The position numbers were made by a program, and so were the translations under genes. A stretch of 64,000 bases of DNA from contig NZ_JAHVAA010000011.1 in assembly GCF_019264485.1 (NCBI RefSeq), forward strand, positions 682,001-746,000, written 5' to 3'. Source of the stretch: Sediminibacterium sp. (GTDB lineage: Bacteria; Bacteroidota; Bacteroidia; Chitinophagales; Chitinophagaceae). Shown one piece after another: positions 43,414 through 52,889 of the stretch. Numbering within the stretch: the first letter of the stretch is position 1; each line of letters opens with the position of its first letter. The notes under the pieces are model-generated. The model saw nothing but the letters and a program-made list of their open reading frames with translations. It did no database searches and was not told the origin of the DNA.

Positions 43414-45066
43414 CTACTTGTACATGATTTCATAATACTCATGCGCCATCCTGTTACTATCAAACTGGAAGCGCACATCACGCATACCATTTTTAGTAAT
43501 CTGTCTCCAGGTATCAAAATTATCGTAGTACATAGGAATAATCTGCTGCTCGAGTATTTCATAAGCCTTGTTCAGGTCATACTCATCCTGGTCATGAACG
43601 GTCATGTTTTCATAGTCTGCTTTAGGAACTACGAAACCATTATTGCCATGGTTCACGAATTCTGGAATCCATCCATCGTCGGTAGAGAAATTCACAGCAC
43701 CATTCATAGCGGCTGTCATACCACTGGTACCCGATGCTTCGCGGGGTACACGCGGATTATTGAGCCATACATCAGCCGCCTGTTTCAGGCGTTTACTCAA
43801 GCCTAATTCATAGCCGATTAATACGGCTACGTTTTTATAATTCTTGCTCAGGTGAACAAGGTTATTGAATTGTGAGATCGCAGGGTAGTCAACCGGATAA
43901 GGCTTACCCGCCCAAATAATCTGAACAGGATGCTTGGTGTTGTTAAGCATCTTTTCAAATCGTTCCATATCATAGGTAAGCATATCGGCACGTTTGTAAC
44001 CTGCAAACCTTCTCGCCCAGACAATGGTTAACACATTTGGATTAAATACTTTACCTGTCTGATCGGCAACAATTTCAAAAGCTCTTTTCTTCAGGTATTT
44101 TTTGCGGTCGTCAAATGTATAATCATTGCCATCTTCCATAGCACGATACATTTGTTTATCAGCCCAGTAACGCCAGTTTTGCGCATTGGTAATGGAAGTA
44201 ATAGGGCAGATACCTTCATAATTCTTCCACATCTCACGGCTTACATGCCCATGCAATGCAGAAACACCATTCGCTTTGCGGGCAAAACGCAATGCTGCCA
44301 ATGAGTGGTTAAACTGGTCATCTTTCATGCCAGTTAATTTGCGCACTTCGTCAAGCGATAGGCCACAGAAATAGCTCATTTTATGACAGAGGTAAATATC
44401 ATGCTTTTCATTTCCTGCTTCTTCCGGTGTGTGTGTAGTAAAAACAAGATGCTCTCTTACTTTTTCCACACTCTTGAATTTGTTTAACAAATAAAAAGCC
44501 GAAGAAATGCCATGTGCTTCATTCAGATGGTAAACATCAGGATTGAAACCTAATTCATCAATCAACTTGGCACCAGCAACACCTAATAAAATAAACTGTG
44601 CTACTTTGGTAGCAACATTCGCATCGTATAAACGATGCGTAATAGTTTGCGAAACGTAATCGTTTTCGGGTAAGTCAGTACTCAATAAGAATAGCGGGGC
44701 ACTATTGAATGTTTCCGGATTCAGGTAATACGCTTTTACCCAAACAGGATGCTCGTGAATGAGTATCTGAAATTTAATACCGGTATCTTCCAGAAAACTA
44801 TAAATTTTTTCCATGAAGGTAACCTGTAAAGTCTGATCCTGATTTCTGGCCTGATCGTAATAACCGTGTTTCCAAAGTATACCTATACCGATCATGTTCT
44901 GTCTTAACTCGTATGCACTGCGTAAGTGAGAGCCAGCCAGGTATCCCAGGCCGCCACTGTATATTTTAAGAGGTTGGTGAATGGCAAATTCCATAGAAAA
45001 ATAAGCAGCTTTTTTTCCGTACTGCTCATTGATCTGATAAGGGACATGATAGTTTCTAAAATTCAT
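43414..45066 (-). CDS. Alpha-glucan phosphorylase homologue (GT35), PLP lysine replaced
   Basis: The 550-residue protein belongs to the short alpha-glucan phosphorylase group. The ATG at 45066 gives MNFRNYHVPYQ. Landmarks are FSMEFAIHQPLKIYSGGLGYLAGSH at the N-terminus, RRFAGYKRADM near residue 360, and PREASGTSGMTAAMNGAVNFSTDDGW near 440-465. In relatives I recall, the last motif reads SGMKA and the lysine binds pyridoxal phosphate. Here residue 451 is Thr, codon ACA. It may therefore be catalytically altered, possibly glycan-binding or transferase-like. A TTG/ATG extension upstream is unlikely. Confidence 0.85.
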   Translation of the reverse strand: MNFRNYHVPYQINEQYGKKAAYFSMEFAIHQPLKIYSGGLGYLAGSHLRSAYELRQNMIGIGILWKHGYYDQARNQDQTLQVTFMEKIYSFLEDTGIKFQILIHEHPVWVKAYYLNPETFNSAPLFLLSTDLPENDYVSQTITHRLYDANVATKVAQFILLGVAGAKLIDELGFNPDVYHLNEAHGISSAFYLLNKFKSVEKVREHLVFTTHTPEEAGNEKHDIYLCHKMSYFCGLSLDEVRKLTGMKDDQFNHSLAALRFARKANGVSALHGHVSREMWKNYEGICPITSITNAQNWRYWADKQMYRAMEDGNDYTFDDRKKYLKKRAFEIVADQTGKVFNPNVLTIVWARRFAGYKRADMLTYDMERFEKMLNNTKHPVQIIWAGKPYPVDYPAISQFNNLVHLSKNYKNVAVLIGYELGLSKRLKQAADVWLNNPRVPREASGTSGMTAAMNGAVNFSTDDGWIPEFVNHGNNGFVVPKADYENMTVHDQDEYDLNKAYEILEQQIIPMYYDNFDTWRQITKNGMRDVRFQFDSNRMAHEYYEIMYK

Positions 45067-45259
45067 AATTGCTTGTTTGGTGATCAAATAGCGTTTGCAA
45101 TATAGGGGTATTTCGAGAAAATGTATTTCATACACAATAACGATGTGGGTAATCAGTGGGAAGAAAGGCGAAATTGAACAAACAATCGTTAGGATTCAAT
45201 GCAGAAAGGTGTTTGCAAACGTTTTCGAAACAGAAACATTTACAGACTATTATTCAAAT

Positions 45260-46216
45260 TTAGGGTGCAGCTGTTCTTTTTTTCTTTGTTTTCGGCTCTC
45301 TTTTTTTACGGTACGTATCATCAAAAAAACATTTGATACCCCGGTGATTACCGCAACTACCCTGTTCTTTTACTGTAACATAGTTGCCAGCAAACTTAAA
45401 ATCAATAATACAGGGGTCTCCATTTTGGAGATACTGTGCATTTCCAGATGATTTCAATTTAAACTCACCTTTCAATTCACCCACACAAGTGGCTTTGTCT
45501 TTTTCAAAATGAATAAAGAATAAATAGTTATTGGCATCTTTACCATCTCTGACAGAGATATAATTTTTTTCATTTTTTACATATTCTCCACTCAATTTAT
45601 TAAGGCGGGGTAAAGTATCGATGGGATTGATGACTGCTGTTTTCTCCGGGTCTTCATTGCTGTCTGTTACAACCAGCATAAAAATACCGGCATCATTATA
45701 TACCCAACCAGACCGGGTAAATTTCAAGGTATTTTCCGGTGATGTTTTTTCCCGGTTAAGCATAAAAGTAGGCTCTTTGTTTATCGATACAAAACGATAA
45801 TAGCCGCCTGTTTTCTGGTTGTTTAACAATTCCTTTGAAGCGAGATAGTTTAGTTTTTTATCAGTTACAAAAACAACACAGCTTGTTTTCTTCTGACGGG
45901 TAAAATTGATAAGCAGGTAATTCTCTTTTTCTTTTTCAATGATACCTACGGGTTTGATCACCGTTTTTTTGTCTTTACCAATATATAGCGCAATGGCACT
46001 ATCAGGGATAAACTGACTCAATGCTTTATAACCAATTTTTGTTGTATCAGATTTGCGGGCAATATTCGAATCAGCCATCAGGTAGGATCCGGTGATTTTT
46101 GGGAAGGCAGTAATAAATTCTTCTGCTTTGAGTGGTACTTCTCCTGAAAAATCAATTTTTTCATCCTTGCAGGCCATGAAAAGAAGGAAGATAAAAAGAT
46201 AAACAAAGGGCTTCAT
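45260..46216 (-). CDS. Lipoprotein of unknown function
   Basis: The 318-residue protein has a signal peptide with lipobox LFMACK (Cys at about 16), so it is a membrane-anchored periplasmic protein. The body is rich in beta strands with paired motifs ENYLLINFTRQKKTSCV and NNYLFFIHFEKDKATCV, suggesting two related domains. The tail is very basic (KKREPKTKKKR) and has a Cys-x-Gly region. I do not recognise a family. The start is the ATG at 46216 rather than an earlier start at 46231. Confidence 0.65.
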   Translation of the reverse strand: MKPFVYLFIFLLFMACKDEKIDFSGEVPLKAEEFITAFPKITGSYLMADSNIARKSDTTKIGYKALSQFIPDSAIALYIGKDKKTVIKPVGIIEKEKENYLLINFTRQKKTSCVVFVTDKKLNYLASKELLNNQKTGGYYRFVSINKEPTFMLNREKTSPENTLKFTRSGWVYNDAGIFMLVVTDSNEDPEKTAVINPIDTLPRLNKLSGEYVKNEKNYISVRDGKDANNYLFFIHFEKDKATCVGELKGEFKLKSSGNAQYLQNGDPCIIDFKFAGNYVTVKEQGSCGNHRGIKCFFDDTYRKKREPKTKKKRTAAP

Positions 46217-46268
46217 GGGGAGAATTTGCAATAAAAATAGGGTTTTCGGGCGAAGTAGGGTAGATATC

Positions 46269-46299
46269 TTGGATATTATCTTTTTATTTTTTAGGTTTG
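46269..46299 (+). promoter_or_regulatory. Bacteroidota promoter of mntR
   Basis: TTG at 46269-46271 is separated by 20 bases from TAGGTTTG at 46292-46299, fitting the Bacteroidota -33 (TTG) and -7 (TAnnTTTG) pair. Transcription would start near 46305, 15 or so bases before the ATG at 46321. Confidence 0.75.
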
Positions 46300-46307
46300 T
46301 CTAAAAA
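46288..46307. promoter_or_regulatory. DtxR/MntR-type operator overlapping the mntR promoter
   Basis: The perfect palindrome TTTTTAG-GTTTGT-CTAAAAA resembles DtxR-family operators (TTAGG...CCTAA type) and covers the -7 element. Metal-loaded regulator would block RNA polymerase, so the gene pair should be autorepressed when manganese or iron is plentiful. Confidence 0.7.
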
Positions 46308-46320
46308 TAAATTTAGGGTA

Positions 46321-46980
46321 ATGATATTTACAGTTGCCGAAGAAAATTATATCAAAGCAGTGTATCACCTGCAACAGGAACAGGAAACGGTTTCTACCAA
46401 TGCCTTGTCTGCCGAACTGCAAACAAGACCGGCTTCTGTTACCGATATGCTGAAAAAATTAAAATCCAAACGTATCATCAGCTACGAGCCTTACCATGGT
46501 GTGAAACTGAGTAATGAAGGAAGGAAAGTAGCATTGGGCATTGTGCGCAAACATCGGCTATGGGAATATTTCCTCGTAGATAAGTTACAGTTTGGCTGGG
46601 ATGAGGTACATGAAGTTGCAGAAGAATTGGAGCATATCAGCAGCACGAAACTGGTTGATAAACTGGATGCATTTCTAGGCTATCCCAAATTCGATCCGCA
46701 TGGCGATCCTATTCCCGACAGTAAGGGACGTTTGGCGGCTCAGCAACAAGAACCATTAGCGGCTATACCATTAAATAAAACAGTAGAGATTACCGCTGTG
46801 GGAAGTCAGTCATCTGAATTACTGGAGTTATTAAAACACAAAGGACTACAGATGGGCACAAGATTAGAGGTTAAAAAAATATTTGATTTTGATGGCTCCC
46901 TGGAATTAAAAAGTAAGAACCAGCAGATTGTCACCATCAGCCGCGATCTGGCATCTGTATTATTTGTAAAACCAGTTTGA
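46321..46980 (+). CDS. DtxR/MntR-family metal-dependent repressor
   Basis: The 219-residue regulator has an N-terminal winged helix (about 1-60) with VAEENYIKAVYHLQQE, PASVTDMLKKLKSKRIISYEPY and a dimerisation/metal domain from about 65-135 (VRKHRLWEYFLVDKL, AEELEHISSTKLVDKLD, PHGDPIPD). A FeoA/SH3-like C-terminal domain follows. I chose the ATG at 46321 because an earlier TTG lies within the operator. It is one base upstream of the Nramp gene, so the two form a manganese or iron homeostasis operon. Confidence 0.92.
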   Translation: MIFTVAEENYIKAVYHLQQEQETVSTNALSAELQTRPASVTDMLKKLKSKRIISYEPYHGVKLSNEGRKVALGIVRKHRLWEYFLVDKLQFGWDEVHEVAEELEHISSTKLVDKLDAFLGYPKFDPHGDPIPDSKGRLAAQQQEPLAAIPLNKTVEITAVGSQSSELLELLKHKGLQMGTRLEVKKIFDFDGSLELKSKNQQIVTISRDLASVLFVKPV

Positions 46981-46981
46981 G

Positions 46982-48865
46982 ATGAAACAGCAACCGGAAG
47001 ACCAGCTTTCTTTAAGTGAGGTACATGGCACAGTAGATACCACGGTGCCACGAAAAGGATGGAGAAGAATATTGGCTTATCTCGGCCCCGCTTACCTTGT
47101 AAGTGTGGGGTATATGGACCCCGGTAACTGGGCAACAGATTTACAGGGCGGTGCCAAATTCGGTTACCAGCTGATTTGGGTATTACTCATGAGTAACCTG
47201 ATGGCATTATTGCTGCAAAGCCTGAGTGCGCGTTTGGGTATTGTGAGAAGGAGAGACCTTGCCCAGGCCAACCGGGAAACCTACCCGCCCTTTGTTAATT
47301 TCTGTTTGTATATACTTGCAGAGCTGGCCATAGCCGCAACCGACCTTGCTGAAGTAGTGGGCATGGCCATTGGTATTCATTTACTCACCGGGCTTCCTTT
47401 AATCTGGGGAACCGCTATTACGGTGCTCGATACTTTTCTTTTTCTTTTATTACAACGATATGGTATCAGAAAAATGGAAGCTTTTATTCTGGCACTGGTA
47501 GCCACCATTGGTGTTTCTTTCCTGATTGAAATACTGATTGCAAAACCTGACCTGAAAGAAGTAGTAACCGGTTTTATACCATCTGCATTCAGTCATGAAT
47601 CACTTTATATTGCTGTTGGTATTATTGGAGCCACAGTAATGCCCCATAATTTATACCTGCATTCAGCATTGGTACAAACCAGAAAAATTGGTGCCGACCA
47701 ACGCAGTATCAAACGTGCACTCAAATATAATTTTATAGATAGCCTTGTAGCACTGAACGCAGCTTTTTTTGTAAATGCAGCTATTCTGGTGCTGGCGGCA
47801 ACTGTTTTTTTTAAAACAGGCAATACTGACGTGGCCAGAATTGAAGATGCGCATCAGTTATTGCAACCATTACTGGGTACAGAAATGGCACCTATTTTAT
47901 TTGCTGTTGCACTGATTGCAGCCGGACAAAGCTCTACCATCACCGGAACACTGGCCGGACAAATTGTAATGGAAGGTTATTTGCGTTTACGGCTGAATCC
48001 CTGGCTCAGACGTTTGCTGACAAGACTGATTGCCATTATACCTGCAGTGATTGTGATTAGTATTTATGGCGACAATAAAGTAGATGACCTGCTGGTGTTT
48101 AGTCAGGTAATATTGAGTTTACAACTGGGTTTTGCGGTTATACCACTGATTCATTTTGTAAGTGACAAGGAAACCATGGGCAGTTTTGTCATCAAACCAT
48201 GGGTTAAAATAGCTGCATGGGTAGTGGCAATTGTTCTGGTTTTCCTGAATGTAAAACTGGTAGCAGAAGAAGCATTGCAGGTATATAGTTCAGCAGGAGA
48301 ATGGGGCTTGAAAATTTTAGTGACGATACTGATCCTTGGTTTCTTATGGCTATTTCTCGTGATGACTTTCCTTCCTTTCTTCAAAAAAAGAAAACAAAGA
48401 CAGCAGGCTGCCATTCATGGTGAATGGGCACAATTGAATGATCTTTCAGTTAGTAATATCAAAAAAATTGCGGTGGCATTGGATTTTACCAAAGCAGATG
48501 AAAAACTCATTGCTCATGCACTGGCGCAGGGAAATAAAAATGTATCGCTTTTATTGATTCATGTGGTAGAAAGTGTATCGGCCAAATATTTAGGTACGGC
48601 CAGTGATGATGAAGAAACAAGAGTAGACCAGCAGAGACTCAATCATTACTGTTTGCAGTTGCAAAAACAGGGTTATCAGGCAGAGGGTTTATTGGGTTAT
48701 AAGAACAGGGTAACAGAAATTATCCGCATGGTGAAAGAAGCCGAGGCTGATATGGTGGTGATGGGGGCACACAGACACAGTGGCTGGAAAGACTATCTTT
48801 TTGGAGAAACCATTGAAGATGTACGCCATGCCCTGCAAATACCTGTATTGATCGTAAACGTTTGA
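46982..48865 (+). CDS. Nramp metal transporter with C-terminal UspA domain
   Basis: The 627-residue protein has an Nramp proton-coupled divalent-metal transporter as its first part. The DPGN metal-binding motif is at residues 46-49, the MPH motif at 220-222, and about eleven membrane helices run to residue 470. After a basic linker, residues about 490-627 form a cytoplasmic universal-stress-protein domain (SNIKKIAVALDF, VVMGAHRHSGWKDYLFGETIEDV, PVLIVNV). The UspA part could sense nucleotide and tune transport. The fusion is intact and co-transcribed with the repressor gene. Confidence 0.95.
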   Translation: MKQQPEDQLSLSEVHGTVDTTVPRKGWRRILAYLGPAYLVSVGYMDPGNWATDLQGGAKFGYQLIWVLLMSNLMALLLQSLSARLGIVRRRDLAQANRETYPPFVNFCLYILAELAIAATDLAEVVGMAIGIHLLTGLPLIWGTAITVLDTFLFLLLQRYGIRKMEAFILALVATIGVSFLIEILIAKPDLKEVVTGFIPSAFSHESLYIAVGIIGATVMPHNLYLHSALVQTRKIGADQRSIKRALKYNFIDSLVALNAAFFVNAAILVLAATVFFKTGNTDVARIEDAHQLLQPLLGTEMAPILFAVALIAAGQSSTITGTLAGQIVMEGYLRLRLNPWLRRLLTRLIAIIPAVIVISIYGDNKVDDLLVFSQVILSLQLGFAVIPLIHFVSDKETMGSFVIKPWVKIAAWVVAIVLVFLNVKLVAEEALQVYSSAGEWGLKILVTILILGFLWLFLVMTFLPFFKKRKQRQQAAIHGEWAQLNDLSVSNIKKIAVALDFTKADEKLIAHALAQGNKNVSLLLIHVVESVSAKYLGTASDDEETRVDQQRLNHYCLQLQKQGYQAEGLLGYKNRVTEIIRMVKEAEADMVVMGAHRHSGWKDYLFGETIEDVRHALQIPVLIVNV

Positions 48866-48920
48866 GTAAAAAGTCTGGATAAACTAGTTCCTATTAGGGA
48901 CACAGAAAGCTTGAAATCAT

Positions 48921-48928
48921 TACTTTTG
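48921..48928 (+). promoter_or_regulatory. -7 promoter element of icd
   Basis: The sequence TACTTTTG is a full TAnnTTTG match, 28 bases before the ATG at 48957. No TTG is seen at the -33 spacing. Confidence 0.55.
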
Positions 48929-48956
48929 TCACCGTTTATCATTTAAAACTATCGCA

Positions 48957-50189
48957 ATGGCGCAAAAAATCAAAGTAGCAAATCCGGTGGTGGAACTGGA
49001 TGGTGATGAGATGACCAGAATCATCTGGAAATTTATCAAGGAAAAATTGATCCTTCCTTACCTGGAAGTAGATATCAAATATTATGACCTCGGAATGGAG
49101 TACCGCGATGAAACCAATGACCAGGTGACCATCGATGCGGCCAATGCCATTAAACAGTATGGTGTAGGTATTAAATGTGCTACCATTACACCCGATGAAG
49201 AGCGCGTAAAGGAGTTTAGCCTGAAACAAATGTGGAAGAGTCCGAACGGAACCATCCGTAATATACTCGATGGTACCGTGTTCCGTGAGCCCATCGTTTG
49301 TAAGAATGTTCCCCGTTTAGTACCCAACTGGACTGCACCTATCTGTATTGGTCGTCATGCTTTTGGTGATCAGTACCGTGCAACAGACTTTGTAACCAAA
49401 GGCAAAGGTAAACTCACTGTAAAATTTGAAGGTGAAGACGGCACTGTTCAGGAGTTTGAAGTATTTAATTTTAAAGGAGATGGTGTTGCACTGGCAATGT
49501 ACAATACCGATGAAAGTATCAAAGGTTTTGCACGTTCTTGTTTTAACCAGGCATTGAGCAAAAAATGGCCTTTATACCTGTCAACTAAAAATACCATCCT
49601 GAAAAAATACGATGGTCGTTTCAAAGATATTTTTGAAGACATTTATCAGAATGAATTCAAAACTGCATTTACAGAAGCAGGTATTACTTATGAGCATCGC
49701 CTGATTGATGACATGGTAGCCAGTGCACTAAAATGGAACGGTAATTTTGTATGGGCCTGTAAAAACTATGATGGTGATGTACAAAGCGATACTGTTGCGC
49801 AAGGTTTTGGTTCACTCGGTCTTATGACTTCTACACTGGTAACACCAGATGGTAAAGTTATGGAAGCAGAAGCCGCACATGGAACTGTAACACGCCACTA
49901 CCGTGAGCACCAGAAAGGGAAGCCGACATCAACCAACCCGATTGCATCTATTTTCGCATGGACAAGAGGTTTGGAGTTTCGTGGTAAACTCGATGGAAAT
50001 CAGGAACTGATTAATTTCTGTCAGGCATTAGAGCAGGTTTGTGTTGAAACCGTTGAAAGTGGTAAAATGACCAAGGATCTCGCTGTATGTATCCATGGTA
50101 ATAAAGTAAATCATGGTGAACACTATCTGTACACAGAGGAGTTCCTGGAAGCGCTGGATCAGAACCTGAAAGCGAAACTCGGGCAATAG
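48957..50189 (+). CDS. icd: NADP-dependent isocitrate dehydrogenase, eukaryotic-type
   Basis: The 410-residue TCA-cycle enzyme converts isocitrate to 2-oxoglutarate and makes NADPH. The sequence ([62 protein letters not shown], then [12 protein letters not shown]) is the type II, mitochondria/cytosol-like form, not the E. coli type. The metal and substrate residues of these blocks are intact. It is monocistronic, with its own -7 element, and ends convergent to smpB. Confidence 0.95.
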   Translation: MAQKIKVANPVVELDGDEMTRIIWKFIKEKLILPYLEVDIKYYDLGMEYRDETNDQVTIDAANAIKQYGVGIKCATITPDEERVKEFSLKQMWKSPNGTIRNILDGTVFREPIVCKNVPRLVPNWTAPICIGRHAFGDQYRATDFVTKGKGKLTVKFEGEDGTVQEFEVFNFKGDGVALAMYNTDESIKGFARSCFNQALSKKWPLYLSTKNTILKKYDGRFKDIFEDIYQNEFKTAFTEAGITYEHRLIDDMVASALKWNGNFVWACKNYDGDVQSDTVAQGFGSLGLMTSTLVTPDGKVMEAEAAHGTVTRHYREHQKGKPTSTNPIASIFAWTRGLEFRGKLDGNQELINFCQALEQVCVETVESGKMTKDLAVCIHGNKVNHGEHYLYTEEFLEALDQNLKAKLGQ

Positions 50190-50191
50190 AA

Positions 50192-50280
50192 TAATTTTTT
50201 GAATTTTTGATCTTTGATTTTTTGATTTGAGATATATAATAAATCAAAAAATCAAAAAATCAAAGATCAAAAATTCAAAC
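50192..50280. repeat. A/T-rich 7-8-base word hairpin between icd and smpB
   Basis: Left arm words of TTTTTTGA / TCTTTGA type (about 50192-50228) face right-arm words AAATCAA, AAAATCAA, AGATCAA, AAATTCAA (50240-50280). The period varies between 7 and 8. It lies between convergent stop codons and could act as a bidirectional terminator. Confidence 0.8.
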
Positions 50281-50281
50281 T

Positions 50282-50722
50282 TTACTTAAGAAATCTTTTA
50301 ATTTCCTTCTGCACATCCCTATCTTTAATGGTTTCACGTTTATCGTGGAGCTTTTTACCCTTGCCGAGACCAATCTCTACTTTCACCAGGTTTTTTTCAT
50401 TCAGGAAAACACGCAGCGGCACAATAGTGTATCCCTTTTCCTTTAATTTGGCCTGTATTTTTTTGAGTTCTCTTTTTTGTAATAACAGTTTTCTATCGTG
50501 AACGGCTATGTGATTATTGGCTGTTCCATGAGTGTATTCGGCTATGTATAATGCACGAACCCATAATTCGCTGCCATCAAAAAAACAGAACGAATCATTG
50601 AAACTTACTTTACCATCGCGTATCGACTTTACTTCAGTACCCAGCAATACAATACCTGCTACATATTTATCTTCTATGTAGTAATTATAATAAGCCTGCC
50701 TGTTGTTCATTTCTTTTGCCAT
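50282..50722 (-). CDS. smpB: SsrA-binding protein
   Basis: The 146-residue RNA-binding protein carries tmRNA to stalled ribosomes. It has the beta-barrel start NNRQAYYNYYIEDKYVAGIVLLGTEVKSIRDGKVSFNDSF, the YTHGTANNH segment and a basic C-terminal tail (GLGKGKKLHDKRETIKDRDVQKEIKRFLK). The family length is 145-165. It follows accD after 29 bases, so it is probably co-transcribed with it. Its tmRNA partner gene is at 2456-2825. Confidence 0.95.
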   Translation of the reverse strand: MAKEMNNRQAYYNYYIEDKYVAGIVLLGTEVKSIRDGKVSFNDSFCFFDGSELWVRALYIAEYTHGTANNHIAVHDRKLLLQKRELKKIQAKLKEKGYTIVPLRVFLNEKNLVKVEIGLGKGKKLHDKRETIKDRDVQKEIKRFLK

Positions 50723-50751
50723 GGCAGTAGGTAATGATAATGGGGTAGCAA

Positions 50752-51672
50752 CTAACTCCTGAAATGGATCGACAATTGCGCCAGTTTCTGTTTCAGGTTT
50801 TTTCTGTCGACGATAAAATCGAGGAACCCATGTTCAAGTAAAAATTCACTGCGCTGAAAACCTTCAGGCAGGTCTTTTTTAATGGTTTCTTTGATCACAC
50901 GTGGACCCGCAAAGCCAATGAGTGCACCAGGTTCAGCGATATTTAAATCGCCCAGCATACCAAAACTGGCAGAGATACCACCAAAAGTAGGGTCGGTGAG
51001 TAATGATATATAAGGTAAGCCTGCATCGCTCAATTGAGAGAGCTTGCCACTGGTTTTGGCCAATTGCATCAGGCTGAATGCACTCTCCATCATACGGGCA
51101 CCACCACTTTTACTGATAACGAGATAGGGGAGTTTATGTTCAATACAATAGTCTACTGCACGGCTGAATTTTTCACCCATCACACTTCCCAGTGAACCAC
51201 CGATGAATTCAAAATCCATACAGGCAATCACATAACCTTCGCCTTCTATTTTTCCGGTAGCTACACGCATGGAATCTTTCAGGTCGGTCTTGGCATGTAT
51301 TTCATCCAGTCTTTTCTGGTAAGGCTTCAGGTCGGTAAAACCTAAGGCATCCTTACTCCTGATCTGGTCAAAGAGTTCTGTATATTCTTTGTTATCGAAC
51401 AGGAATTCATAATAATCCTGGCTGCCGATACGATGATGGTAATTACATTTCGGACATACATACAGGTTTTCACTTAGTTCTGTCGTCGTACATATATAAT
51501 TACATTCCGGACACTTGTTCCAGAGTCCTTCCGGTGTTTCTTTTTTATCGGCAGTAGAAGTGAGAATACCCTTACGGATTCTTTTGAACCAGCGGGGTTT
51601 ATTCACATCTTCACCTTGCGCATCTTCACCTGTCAGATTTGCTTCAAAATCCTCTTCACGTTCTTTTTTCAT
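50752..51672 (-). CDS. accD: Acetyl-CoA carboxylase carboxyltransferase beta subunit
   Basis: AccD transfers CO2 from carboxybiotin to acetyl-CoA with AccA. The 306-residue protein has a four-cysteine zinc ribbon ([23 protein letters not shown], about residues 55-80) and then the crotonase fold with [32 protein letters not shown] and [15 protein letters not shown]. The start is the ATG at 51672. A longer frame to 51768 is built of repeat DNA. A TATCTTAG close to the -7 consensus lies upstream. Confidence 0.94.
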   Translation of the reverse strand: MKKEREEDFEANLTGEDAQGEDVNKPRWFKRIRKGILTSTADKKETPEGLWNKCPECNYICTTTELSENLYVCPKCNYHHRIGSQDYYEFLFDNKEYTELFDQIRSKDALGFTDLKPYQKRLDEIHAKTDLKDSMRVATGKIEGEGYVIACMDFEFIGGSLGSVMGEKFSRAVDYCIEHKLPYLVISKSGGARMMESAFSLMQLAKTSGKLSQLSDAGLPYISLLTDPTFGGISASFGMLGDLNIAEPGALIGFAGPRVIKETIKKDLPEGFQRSEFLLEHGFLDFIVDRKNLKQKLAQLSIHFRS

Positions 51673-51708
51673 AACGAGCAATGATTGGGGGGCTAAGATA
51701 GGGATATA

Positions 51709-51795
51709 AGTCGGAAAGTCCGAAAGACCATGAGTCGGAAAGTCTGAATGATGGTTTATGCAAAACAATCATTCAGACTTTCCGACTTTCGGTCT
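51709..51795. repeat. Octad-repeat hairpin (AGTCNGAA type)
   Basis: Left arm: five 8-mers, AGTCGGAA, AGTCCGAA, AGACCATG, AGTCGGAA, AGTCTGAA (51709-51748). Right arm: TTCAGACT, TTCCGACT, TTCGGTCT (51772-51795). The period is 8, not 7. It fills the gap between aldolase and accD on the same strand. Confidence 0.9.
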
Positions 51796-51796
51796 T

Positions 51797-52864
51797 TTAC
51801 GCGTTTCTGTTAATACAATTCAGGTCCTCAAATGCCAGTTCCAGGCGTTTGGAGAAGCTTTCTTCACCTTTGCGGAGCCATACGCGCGGGTCATAGAATT
51901 TTTTATTGGGTTTATCGGCCCCTTCGGGGTTGCCTAACTGCCCCTGGAGATAGGCTTCATTCTTTTTATAAAAGTCTTTGATTCCTTCCCAGAAAGCCCA
52001 CTGCAGATCGGTATCAATATTCATTTTAATGGCACCATAACCAATGGCTTCCCTGATCTGATGTTGTGGTGAACCGCTTCCTCCATGGAATACAAAATAC
52101 ACAGGTTTTTTACCGGTCTTCAGCTCCTGTTCAATATACACCTGGCTGTTATTCAATATTTCAGGACGCAACTCTACATTGCCCGGACTGTATACGCCAT
52201 GTACATTTCCAAAAGCAGCAGCAACTGTAAACAGTTTACCTACTTTGCTTAATTCAGTATAAGCGTAAGCCACATGTTGTGGTTGTGTATAAAGTTTATC
52301 ATTTTCAATACCACTGTTATCAACACCATCTTCTTCACCACCGGTAACACCCAGTTCAATTTCAATACTCATTCCCAATGGAGCCATGCGTTTGTAAAAT
52401 TCAACTGAGGTGTGAATATTCTCTTCGATGGGTTCTTCAGAAAGGTCGAGCATATGTGAACTGAACAATGGCTGACCTTTTTCTTTATAGAATTGTTCGC
52501 CGGCATCAATTAAACCACTTACCCATGGCAACCATTTCTTGGCAGCATGATCGGTATGTAAGATAACGGGAACACCATAATATTTTGCTACATTATGAAT
52601 ATGCAAAGCACCAGAAATGCCACCTGCAATATTTCCCTGTAAATTATCATTGGGCATTCCTTTTCCGGCCACAAACTGCGCACCGCCATTTGAAAATTGA
52701 ATGATAACAGGAGAATTTACTTTGGCTGCTGTTTCCAGTGTGGCGTTAATGGTATTACTGCCAATCGTATTTACGGCAGGTAATGCAAACTGATTATCTT
52801 TTGCATCATTATACAATGCTTCCAGTTCTTCACCGAATAAAACGCCGGCCCTGTACTTTTTCAT
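51797..52864 (-). CDS. fba: Class II fructose-bisphosphate aldolase
   Basis: The 355-residue zinc enzyme of glycolysis and gluconeogenesis interconverts fructose 1,6-bisphosphate with dihydroxyacetone phosphate and glyceraldehyde 3-phosphate. Visible features are FALPAVNTIGSNTINATLE, the metal-binding HTDHAAKKW and EIELGVTGGEEDGVDNS, and the FHGGSGSPQHQIREAIGYGAIKMNIDTDLQWAFW phosphate-binding region. Length and start at 52864 fit the long (E. coli-like) subgroup. Confidence 0.96.
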   Translation of the reverse strand: MKKYRAGVLFGEELEALYNDAKDNQFALPAVNTIGSNTINATLETAAKVNSPVIIQFSNGGAQFVAGKGMPNDNLQGNIAGGISGALHIHNVAKYYGVPVILHTDHAAKKWLPWVSGLIDAGEQFYKEKGQPLFSSHMLDLSEEPIEENIHTSVEFYKRMAPLGMSIEIELGVTGGEEDGVDNSGIENDKLYTQPQHVAYAYTELSKVGKLFTVAAAFGNVHGVYSPGNVELRPEILNNSQVYIEQELKTGKKPVYFVFHGGSGSPQHQIREAIGYGAIKMNIDTDLQWAFWEGIKDFYKKNEAYLQGQLGNPEGADKPNKKFYDPRVWLRKGEESFSKRLELAFEDLNCINRNA

Positions 52865-52889
52865 GTTTGTTCTTGTTTTGTAGATTATG

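Noticed and set aside
43396..43806. Plus-strand frame of 136 aa opposite the GT35 gene
   Set aside because: It is an antisense shadow within a long, well-conserved minus-strand gene. Its product has no recognisable features.
45067..45135. Longer N-terminus for the glucan phosphorylase homologue
   Set aside because: The ATG at 45066 (MNFRNYHVPYQ) fits the family start better, and the extension has no conserved features.
51673..51768. Longer accD N-terminus
   Set aside because: The extra residues are translated repeat DNA, and the ATG at 51672 gives a normal AccD length.
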